From Acidobacteriota bacterium (GTDB lineage Bacteria; Acidobacteriota; Terriglobia; Acidiferrales; UBA7541), in assembly GCA_003224075.1 (NCBI GenBank), contig QHYF01000064.1:1-12212 (forward strand): a stretch of 12,212 bases of DNA. The letters run 5' to 3'. Position 1 is the stretch's first letter, and every line of letters starts with the position of its first letter. The notes beneath the pieces were generated by a model, which was not told where the DNA came from, made no database searches, and saw only the letters and a list, made by a program, of their open reading frames with translations. The position numbers and the translations under genes are program-made. Shown one piece after another: positions 8,189 to 12,212 of the stretch.

Positions 8189-8587
8189 TTGGAGGAAGAA
8201 AGGGAAAAGCGGGAAGACGATTTTGACGATGAAATCAGACCGGAAGACGGACTCCTCCGGTATTGGATGTTCATCAATGGCGAGCAATTCCGCCTCTTTG
8301 CAGCACTGGCCGCTGCTTTCTTCGGTGTTCTCTGGTGTTTCCTGTACATTTTGGGCGCAGGACAAAGCGTTTTCGGAATTGTGCTGCTTGTTCTGACAGG
8401 GATCAGTTTTGTAGCTTGGCGCCTTCTTGATCGCCAACTGCGGGAGTATGAAGAAAGCGAATGGAAGAAGGACACGCATTCTCCGAGGCGGGATAGAATT
8501 GAGATTGGCGTCGTGATTGCGCTCTGGTTATTCATTTTTGTAATTTTTGGAACTATAATATTCTTGCGGTGGCGACGCGGCCATTAA
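8189..8587 (+). CDS. Small three-helix membrane protein, unknown function
   Basis: A 132-aa protein if started at TTG 8189, which sits 7 nt after a GGAG (8178-8181) and 4 bp after the preceding stop. The frame is open further upstream inside the M16 gene, but that part is arginine-rich out-of-frame sequence. An internal ATG at 8267 would remove the acidic head. The first 20 residues are almost all charged (EEEREKREDDFDDEIRPED). Three hydrophobic segments follow at about 35-56, 61-80 and 105-127, separated by a charged loop (DRQLREYEESEWKKD), and the protein ends RWRRGH. By the positive-inside rule the C-terminus is probably cytoplasmic. I know no family for it. Its position in the M16 operon suggests a membrane partner, but nothing in the sequence proves this. 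It overlaps the next gene by 19 bp. Confidence 0.7.
   Translation: MEEEREKREDDFDDEIRPEDGLLRYWMFINGEQFRLFAALAAAFFGVLWCFLYILGAGQSVFGIVLLVLTGISFVAWRLLDRQLREYEESEWKKDTHSPRRDRIEIGVVIALWLFIFVIFGTIIFLRWRRGH
8554..8559 (+). promoter_or_regulatory. Candidate internal -10 box before the helix-hairpin-helix gene
   Basis: TATAAT inside the 3' end of the membrane-protein gene, 9 nt before the GTG at 8569, with only a poor -35 (TTCATT, 8531-8536, 17-bp spacer). It also encodes Thr-Ile-Ile of the third transmembrane helix, so it may be coincidental. It is notable because the GTG lacks a Shine-Dalgarno. Confidence 0.3.
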
Positions 8588-8937
8588 CGATCCGCTTCTT
8601 ATTCCTCGCCATTCTTGTGTTTTCTGTTGTCGCCGTGCACTGTGCCGCAAAGAAAAAGCCGCCGCTGAAGACGGTAAACCTGAACACCGCGACTTCGGAA
8701 GAACTCCAGAAGGTGCCCGGGATTGGACCGGCGACCGCGGAAAAGATTTTGCAGATGCGCAAATCGTACGGCGCGTTCAAGAGCGTCGATGATTTGCTGG
8801 CCATCCGCGGCATCGGCAAGAAGCGCCTGGACAAAATGCGCAAATATTTGACGGTCGGTAAGCCAGGCACACCCAAGAACATGCCTCCATCGGCGAAGCC
8901 GGCTCCTGCTGCACACAAGCCGCCAGACAAACCGTGA
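8569..8937 (+). CDS. Exported helix-hairpin-helix (ComEA-like) DNA-binding protein
   Basis: A 122-aa protein with an N-terminal membrane/secretion segment (IRFLFLAILVFSVVAV, residues 8-23, ending VHCAAKKK). A pair of helix-hairpin-helix motifs follows: LQKVPGIGPATAEKIL (about 47-62) and LLAIRGIGKKRLDKMR (about 76-91), preceded by the characteristic VNLNTATSEEL. This is the ComEA-type domain that binds double-stranded DNA through backbone contacts; exported versions act as DNA receptors or ratchets in natural transformation. The tail (98-122) is Pro/Ala/Lys-rich and likely disordered. Cys25 has His before it, so a lipobox is not convincing. Start GTG 8569 gives the complete secretion signal and overlaps the upstream gene by 19 bp. 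It is the last gene of the + strand array, and no other competence gene is visible, so a DNA-uptake role is inferred from the domain only. Confidence 0.85.
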   Translation: MATRPLTIRFLFLAILVFSVVAVHCAAKKKPPLKTVNLNTATSEELQKVPGIGPATAEKILQMRKSYGAFKSVDDLLAIRGIGKKRLDKMRKYLTVGKPGTPKNMPPSAKPAPAAHKPPDKP

Positions 8938-8940
8938 GAG

Positions 8941-8967
8941 AGATTCCTTCCGACGGGGCCGGAATCT
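8941..8967. repeat. Inverted repeat between convergent genes, possible terminator or repeat copy
   Basis: AGATTCC (8941-8947) and GGAATCT (8961-8967) form a perfect 7-bp stem with a 13-nt loop between the HhH gene and convergent ribBA. There is no T-run, so intrinsic termination is uncertain. The following bases to about 9000 (cttcgctccgttcgcaatga) resemble the dispersed element seen at 10976-11057 and 11888-11913. Confidence 0.45.
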
Positions 8968-9010
8968 TCGATCACTGTGCTTCGCTCCGTTCGCAATGAA
9001 GGGTGTTGGT

Positions 9011-10192
9011 TCATAGCGTTTGGTGGGTGGGCTTGGGCTGTTCGATGCGCAGGGGAACCTGGTCGGCGATGCGGATGCCGTAGCCTTCGAGGGCGACGAC
9101 TTTTTTCGGGTGATTGGTGAGGACACGGATGTCCTTGAGGCCGAGATCGATCAGGATTTGCGCGCCGATGCCGCTCTCGTGCTGGACCAGGCGCTGGCGG
9201 GCCGGCTCGCGATCCAATTGCCCGCGCTTGTGGAAATGGATTTGCGGAAGCGTGCCGGGTTCTTCCGCGGCATCCACGGAGAATCCGCGCCCGGTGTGGT
9301 GAAGATAGAGGAAAACGCCGCGGTCTTCCTTGGCGATAGCGGCAAGCGAGCGGGAGACAAGCTCGGAGCAGTCGCACTTGGTGGATCCGAAAACATCGCC
9401 GGTGAGGCAGTGTGAATGGACGCGCACGAGGGCGGGCGCGCGTCCGGAAAGGTCGCCGCGAACGAGGGCGATGTGCTGGTCGTGGTCGACGTCGCTGGAG
9501 TAGGCAATCATCCGGAATTCGCCAAAGCGCGTGGGAAGAACGGCTTCAGCGACGCGGCGCACGTAGCGTTCGTGCTGCATGCGGTAGCGAATGAGGTCGG
9601 CCACCGTGAGCATCTTCAAGTTGTGTTCTTTGCAGAATTCGATGAGCTGGGGCACGCGGGCCATGGTGCCGTCTTCATTCATGATTTCGCAAATGACTCC
9701 GGCGGGGCTTAATCCGGCGATGCGTGCGAGGTCCACGCAAGCTTCCGTCTGGCCGGCACGAACGAGAACGCCGCCGGTGCGGGCGCGCAGCGGAAAAATG
9801 TGGCCGGGACGTGCGAGATCCTGCGGCTTGGTTTTCGGATCGATGGCCGCAAGGATGGTGATGGCGCGATCGGAGGCGCTGATGCCGGTGGTGACGCCAA
9901 GGCGCGCGTCAATGGCTTCGCAGAAAGCGGTGCCGTGGACGGAAGTGTTGATCGGCGACATAAGCGGGAGGTGAAGCTCGTCGCAGCGCTCCTCGGCGAG
10001 CGGAAGGCAGATCAGGCCGCGGCCGTACTTGGCCATGAAGTTGATGGCGTCGGGCGTGATCTTTTCGGCGGCCATGGCGAGGTCGCCTTCGTTTTCGCGG
10101 TCCTCGTCGTCAACCAGGACGATCATGCGGCCCTGGCGAATCTCTTCGACGGCTTCTTCGACGGTGGCGAAAGCGGAGCGCTCATCAGTCAT
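9011..10192 (-). CDS. ribBA: RibBA-type fusion: DHBP synthase / GTP cyclohydrolase II-like, with altered active sites
   Basis: A 393-aa fusion of the two enzymes that open riboflavin synthesis: 3,4-dihydroxy-2-butanone 4-phosphate synthase (about 1-205) and GTP cyclohydrolase II (about 210-385). The RibB half has the acidic loop DDEDRENEGD (28-37, Glu33 matching E. coli Glu38), YGRGLICLPL, RPGHIFPLRA and CE at 168-169. However, the metal-ligand His153 of E. coli is Gln148 (AGQTEA). The RibA half keeps the zinc cysteines Cys262, Cys273 and Cys275 (C-X10-C-X-C) and LLTN-like VLTNHPKK. Where E. coli has Asp126 and Arg128 before the GIGAQIL-type helix, it has Val336 and His338, and the Tyr105 region is not alignable. 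Start ATG 10192 is preferred over the ATG at 10237 because family similarity begins at MTDERSAF and GAGGG lies 10 nt upstream. No other rib gene is in view. Activity of both halves is uncertain. Confidence 0.93.
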   Translation of the reverse strand: MTDERSAFATVEEAVEEIRQGRMIVLVDDEDRENEGDLAMAAEKITPDAINFMAKYGRGLICLPLAEERCDELHLPLMSPINTSVHGTAFCEAIDARLGVTTGISASDRAITILAAIDPKTKPQDLARPGHIFPLRARTGGVLVRAGQTEACVDLARIAGLSPAGVICEIMNEDGTMARVPQLIEFCKEHNLKMLTVADLIRYRMQHERYVRRVAEAVLPTRFGEFRMIAYSSDVDHDQHIALVRGDLSGRAPALVRVHSHCLTGDVFGSTKCDCSELVSRSLAAIAKEDRGVFLYLHHTGRGFSVDAAEEPGTLPQIHFHKRGQLDREPARQRLVQHESGIGAQILIDLGLKDIRVLTNHPKKVVALEGYGIRIADQVPLRIEQPKPTHQTL

Positions 10193-10202
10193 AGCGGAAT
10201 AT

Positions 10203-10227
10203 CCCTCGTTTCGGATTGATGATAGCA
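10203..10227 (-). promoter_or_regulatory. Candidate extended -10 and Shine-Dalgarno of ribBA
   Basis: Reading the minus strand, TGCTATCAT (10227-10219) is an extended -10 (TGnTATCAT) ending 26 nt before the start ATG, with no clear -35. It is followed by GAGGG (10207-10203), 10 nt from the ATG. The implied leader is only about 20 nt, so there is no room for an FMN riboswitch in this transcript. Confidence 0.45.
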
Positions 10228-10306
10228 CTGGCGACATCGGGGATGGCAGTGACCGGTGTGTTCCGTGACCCGTGGAAGAGCAGCGCAGAGCAACGAATCG
10301 GGATTA

Positions 10307-10342
10307 ACACAGGGACCGCGGAGAACACAGAGTTCACGGAGA
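10307..10342. repeat. Degenerate 9-bp tandem repeat (four units)
   Basis: Four successive 9-mers: ACACAGGGA, CCGCGGAGA, ACACAGAGT, TCACGGAGA. The pattern is roughly NCRCRGAGA, continuing faintly as cggagtcagag. It resembles the 'ACACAGAGG/ACACGGAGG' dispersed sequences found between genes of many bacteria. Confidence 0.6.
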
Positions 10343-10405
10343 CGGAGTCAGAGAGGTAGTTGCGACCGAGACTCCGCCCGTGCCGATGGGAGCGACGGAT
10401 ATGCA

Positions 10406-10680
10406 TCAAATTGACCCTCCCACCCCCCGGGTGTTTTTCGCAAAGAGTTCGGAATTGCATGAAAATAAAAGGGTTGTGTTTTTCATGCGTGCAAAAGAGT
10501 GCGGAATAGTCTGAAAAGAAAGAACTTAAATACATTGGAGAGAGATGAGTGGCGAGTGCCTCGTTCCAAAATGGGAAGAGTTGGGCCACACCCCGGTTGT
10601 TTTGGTAAGAGTGGCAAACAAAGGGCTTACAGGCTACGGAAAATGAAAGAGTGCGCAAGCGCATGAAAAGAAAGAGCCGA
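10406..10680. repeat. Array of degenerate direct repeats with a C-run/GTGTTTTT head
   Basis: A head of C-rich sequence (CCCACCCCCCGGGTG) runs into GTGTTTTTC and a purine-rich motif. The best copies of the ~30-nt motif start at 10444 (AGAGTTCGGAATTGCATG...), 10496 (AGAGTGCGGAATAGTCTG...) and 10648 (AGAGTGCGCAAGCGCATG...). All continue GAAAA-A/T-AAA; the last two match at 24 of 30 positions. A weaker copy is at 10607-10630 (aagagtggc, then aaacaaagggctta). GTGTTTTTC precedes both of the first two copies, so these two form a tandem unit of about 52 bp. A second 'ACCCCGGTTGTTTT' head precedes the weak copy near 10590. Confidence 0.65.
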
Positions 10681-10894
10681 TGAGTAAGAGGAATGACGCG
10701 AAGAGGTAGCGAAGTAAGGAAATCCGGGCTGGCGCGAACGTGTCCGCGATCAAGTCGGGGCAGGCGGGGTAAACGCCACACAGCGAGCGGTCGTGGGGCG
10801 GGGCAAATGCACGGACGGTGAGCGATAAACACAGGCAAGCATAGCATGCCAGTATCGATTGGTTAAGTATTTCGCAGGGAACGGGCGAAATTGA

Positions 10895-10922
10895 GGGTTG
10901 AACGCCCACGGGGCGGGTTGAA
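10895..10922. repeat. Direct repeat GGGTTGAA flanking a small hairpin
   Basis: GGGTTGAA occurs at 10895-10902 and 10915-10922. Between them CGCCC (10903-10907) and GGGCG (10911-10915) form a 5-bp stem with loop ACG. It is compact and symmetrical, probably part of a dispersed non-coding element; function unknown. Confidence 0.5.
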
Positions 10923-10975
10923 GGGTGTCGGGATAGATTCCGGCCAGCAGCGCGAAGGCGTGGATGGATTGCAGA

Positions 10976-11057
10976 GAGATTCCTCACGTCCGCGGGCCGA
11001 CGCGTTCGCGGGAGCGAACGCGGAAGAGAGAGGCGGCCTGCTGCGTTCAGAATGACG
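10976..11057. repeat. Dispersed element copy (GAGATTCCTC ... GTTCAGAATGAC)
   Basis: Begins AGAGATTCCTC and ends TGCGTTCAGAATGAC, the two ends of an element that recurs in shorter form at 11888-11913 (AGATTTCTTGCTTCG, then CTCGAAATGAC). This copy contains an internal insertion-like hairpin at 11001-11022. Confidence 0.5.
11001..11022. repeat. Perfect 9-bp hairpin
   Basis: CGCGTTCGC (11001-11009), loop GGGA, GCGAACGCG (11014-11022). A GNRA-like tetraloop closes a perfect GC-rich stem. No T-tract follows, so it is not a standard terminator for either direction. Confidence 0.7.
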
Positions 11058-11068
11058 GATGGGGCCAG

Positions 11069-11113
11069 GACATCAATTTATACAAGTGATGTCTGTTGCG
11101 CGATTTGACATCA
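11069..11113 (+). promoter_or_regulatory. Putative VapB operator: three GACATCA/TGATGTC half-sites
   Basis: GACATCA at 11069-11075, its exact complement TGATGTC at 11087-11093, and GACATCA again at 11107-11113. The centres are 18 and 20 bp apart, about two helical turns. The third half-site overlaps the TTGACA -35 box. Ribbon-helix-helix antitoxins typically bind such inverted repeats with their toxin to repress their own operon, so this is a good operator candidate (inference). Confidence 0.65.
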
Positions 11114-11133
11114 TCCTCATTTCTAGGCACAAT
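11105..11133 (+). promoter_or_regulatory. Promoter of vapBC
   Basis: Perfect -35 TTGACA (11105-11110), 17-bp spacer, -10 CACAAT (11128-11133; four of six). The -10 ends 7 nt before the ATG at 11141, so transcription should start on or next to the A of the start codon. No Shine-Dalgarno is present, consistent with a leaderless message. Confidence 0.65.
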
Positions 11134-11140
11134 TGTTGCT

Positions 11141-11368
11141 ATGAGAACTACACTGTCGTTAGATGATGACGTATTGGGGTTGGTGAAGCGGTATGCGGCG
11201 AGCCGATCGCTGACTCTGGGAGAAGCGGTGAGCGACCTGGTGCAGCGCGCCTTGACGGTGCCACGGCCCACGAAGGAAGTGAACGGAGTGCAGGTGTTTG
11301 ATTTGCCGCCGGAATCTCCGCGGGTGACGACGAAAAAAGTCCGGGAGCTGGATGCGGAGCAGAAATGA
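11141..11368 (+). CDS. vapB: VapB-type ribbon-helix-helix antitoxin
   Basis: A 75-aa antitoxin. The N-terminus MRTTLSLDDDVLGLVKRYAASRSLTLGEAVSDLVQRAL is a classical ribbon-helix-helix DNA-binding domain: the strand TTLSL dimerises and reads the operator, followed by two helices. The C-terminal part (about residues 42-75, with VFDLPPES and a charged end) is the flexible toxin-binding tail. The ATG at 11141 is chosen because similarity starts there and it lies just after a good promoter; the frame is open back to about 11096 but only through the promoter. Its stop overlaps the toxin start by 4 bp (ATGA, 11365-11368), usual for this module. It neutralises the PIN toxin and represses the operon. 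Confidence 0.9.
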   Translation: MRTTLSLDDDVLGLVKRYAASRSLTLGEAVSDLVQRALTVPRPTKEVNGVQVFDLPPESPRVTTKKVRELDAEQK

Positions 11369-11802
11369 CGGCGGTTCTGCTGGACGCGAATGTGCTGATC
11401 GCGCTGCTATGGCCCGCGCATGAAGGCCACAAGCGGGCGCAAAGCTGGTTCGGGCAGAATGCGGGCGCGGGGTGGGCCACATGCCCGTTCACGCAAGCGG
11501 CGTTTGTGAGGATCGTGTCGAATCCGGCGTTCTCGCGAGACGCGGTGACGCCGAAGGAAGCGGTCAACCTGCTTGCCGCGAATGTGAGGCATAAGGCACA
11601 CCAATTCTGGGCGGACGAGATTGACTTGGTTACGGCGGTCTGGCCGTTCGCAGGGCGGTTGAGCGGGCACCAGCAAGTGACTGATGCCTATTTGCTGGGG
11701 TTGGCCCGGCACAAGAAGGGGAAGCTGGGAACCATGGACCGGACCGTGGCGGAATTGCTGCCGGACAAGAGTATGGAGGGGAACCTGGTTGTCGTGATTT
11801 GA
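11365..11802 (+). CDS. vapC: VapC-type PIN-domain toxin
   Basis: A 145-aa PIN-domain ribonuclease, the toxin of the pair; family members cleave tRNA or rRNA when freed from antitoxin. The opening VLLDANVLIALLW carries the first metal-binding Asp (Asp7). CPFTQAAFVRIVSNPAF (40-56) is the block that follows the second acidic position, here Gln44 rather than Glu. VTDAYLLGLARHKKGKLGTMD supplies Asp107 and Asp125. The sequence belongs to the sub-group reading 'T(E/Q)..FVR..SNP'; because Gln occurs there in relatives I recall, activity is still likely. Start ATG 11365 overlaps the antitoxin stop. The gene ends about 200 bp before the convergent oxidoreductase gene. Confidence 0.9.
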   Translation: MTAVLLDANVLIALLWPAHEGHKRAQSWFGQNAGAGWATCPFTQAAFVRIVSNPAFSRDAVTPKEAVNLLAANVRHKAHQFWADEIDLVTAVWPFAGRLSGHQQVTDAYLLGLARHKKGKLGTMDRTVAELLPDKSMEGNLVVVI

Positions 11803-11887
11803 TGGCGAGGAAATTAGAAAATGGAAATTGGGGAAGGCAAGAAGCTGACAGGGATGCGGGCGCTGCGAACCCAGGAAAAGCGAAGAA

Positions 11888-11913
11888 AGATTTCTTGCTT
11901 CGCTCGAAATGAC
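11888..11913. repeat. Dispersed element copy (AGATTTCTT ... CGAAATGAC)
   Basis: ATTTC and GAAAT arms bracket TTGCTTCGCTC, forming a short imperfect hairpin just before GACGGGTGGG. It shares both ends with the longer element at 10976-11057, so vapBC lies between two copies in the same orientation. Confidence 0.5.
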
Positions 11914-11955
11914 GGGTGGGTGTGGCGGCAGTTCTGGCCAATACGCACAACTGCG

Positions 11956-12004
11956 CACGGGCTTGCACACGGCGAACTGCTCGCTCACGGGCTCACGCAC
12001 GGCT
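11956..12004. repeat. Short direct repeats CACGGGCT
   Basis: CACGGGCT at 11956-11963 and 11986-11993, 30 bp apart, plus a shortened CACGGCT at 11998-12004 that touches the stop codon of the convergent gene. The whole 50 bp is built from CACGG/GCAC words and looks like slippage-derived low-complexity sequence. Confidence 0.4.
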
Positions 12005-12212
12005 AGATCAGATTCCAGGGTTTGCGGTACTGCTTGGTGAGCAGCTTGTTGGCATCGGGGTCATTCAAGAACTGCTCGTCGTCGCGGTTCCAGCGCAATT
12101 TGCGTCCGACTTTGAAGGCGATGTTGGCCACGTGAGGCGCACTGGTCGAGCGATGCGTGGTCTCAATGTCGGAATTTGGCTTGCGGCGCGAGCGCACGCA
12201 TTCCAGGAAGTT
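12003..12212 (-). CDS. Gfo/Idh/MocA family oxidoreductase, C-terminal fragment
   Basis: The last 69 residues of a minus-strand gene whose start lies beyond the right edge. It reads NFLECVRSRRKPNSDIETTHRS at the edge and ends NKLLTKQYRKPWNLI, the typical C-terminus of large (about 430-480 aa) NAD(P)-dependent sugar/inositol-type oxidoreductases of the Gfo/Idh/MocA family, many of them Tat-exported in Acidobacteriota and Planctomycetota. The catalytic and nucleotide-binding parts are not in the window, so the substrate cannot be judged. It is convergent with vapC. Confidence 0.85.
   Translation of the reverse strand, partial: NFLECVRSRRKPNSDIETTHRSTSAPHVANIAFKVGRKLRWNRDDEQFLNDPDANKLLTKQYRKPWNLI

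Larger units (their letters stand above)
10193..11068. other. Repeat-rich spacer without a convincing gene
   Basis: About 880 bp between ribBA and vapBC. Open frames here (for example on the minus strand at 10185-10847) give low-complexity translations rich in Pro/Arg/Ser/Leu, with no recognisable motif and no ribosome binding site. The + strand is purine-rich and carries several separate degenerate repeats and hairpins listed individually. From about 10681 to 10890 I see nothing specific except short GC-rich stretches. Confidence 0.7.

Noticed and set aside
9416..10219. Plus-strand frames opposite ribBA with protein-like stretches (e.g. Gly/Val/Asp-rich)
   Set aside because: They mirror the codon structure of RibBA on the other strand and have no independent support.
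10193..10260. FMN riboswitch upstream of ribBA
   Set aside because: The likely leader is about 20 nt and none of the conserved RFN-element boxes were recognised further upstream.
10406..10680. CRISPR array
   Set aside because: Repeats are degenerate, unequally spaced (52 and 152 bp) and there is no cas gene.
10185..10847. 220-codon minus-strand open frame in the repeat-rich spacer
   Set aside because: Runs through several repeats and the start of ribBA, has skewed composition and no ribosome binding site.

Overview
The window looks like a chromosomal segment from a GC-rich soil Acidobacteriota bacterium (Koribacter/Sulfotelmatobacter-like). This assignment is an inference. It rests on the S9 peptidase, tandem M16 and Gfo/Idh/MocA gene types, the divergent RibBA, and the dispersed non-coding repeats. 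There is no rRNA, tRNA or other phylogenetic marker to confirm it.

Layout. Positions 1-1254 hold the C-terminal part of an S9 prolyl-oligopeptidase-type serine peptidase, cut by the window edge. Positions 1324-2301 encode an exported protein of unknown function. Positions 2406-4460 are a complete uvrB (nucleotide excision repair) with its own -10 box and Shine-Dalgarno. Positions 4587-8937 form a very compact five-gene array on the + strand: a Rossmann/DUF2520 protein, a catalytically intact M16 zinc peptidase, an M16 paralogue lacking the zinc motif, a small three-helix membrane protein, and an exported helix-hairpin-helix (ComEA-like) protein. Genes overlap by 4 to 19 bp or are separated by 4 bp. 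Convergent to this, 10192-9011 on the minus strand is ribBA (riboflavin synthesis).

Upstream of ribBA lies about 950 bp without a convincing gene. It is packed with degenerate direct repeats, a 9-bp tandem array and perfect hairpins. It leads into a VapBC-type toxin-antitoxin pair (11141-11802). This pair has a TTGACA promoter, three GACATCA/TGATGTC half-sites resembling an autoregulatory operator, and an apparently leaderless start. The right edge (12003-12212, minus strand) is the C-terminal end of a Gfo/Idh/MocA oxidoreductase.

Most notable points. (1) RibBA has lost key catalytic residues in both halves (E. coli RibB His153 to Gln; E. coli RibA Asp126 and Arg128 to Val and His, Tyr105 region unrecognisable), although the fold and zinc cysteines are kept. 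(2) The M16 catalytic/non-catalytic pair is coupled to a DUF2520 protein, a small membrane protein and a ComEA-like protein. (3) The vapBC control region is unusually readable. (4) At three loci a -10-like box sits 7-9 nt before the start codon, suggesting leaderless transcripts. (5) The repeat-rich spacer looks like an accumulation of dispersed elements next to a toxin-antitoxin module. No CRISPR array, insertion sequence, phage gene or structured RNA of a known class was recognised.
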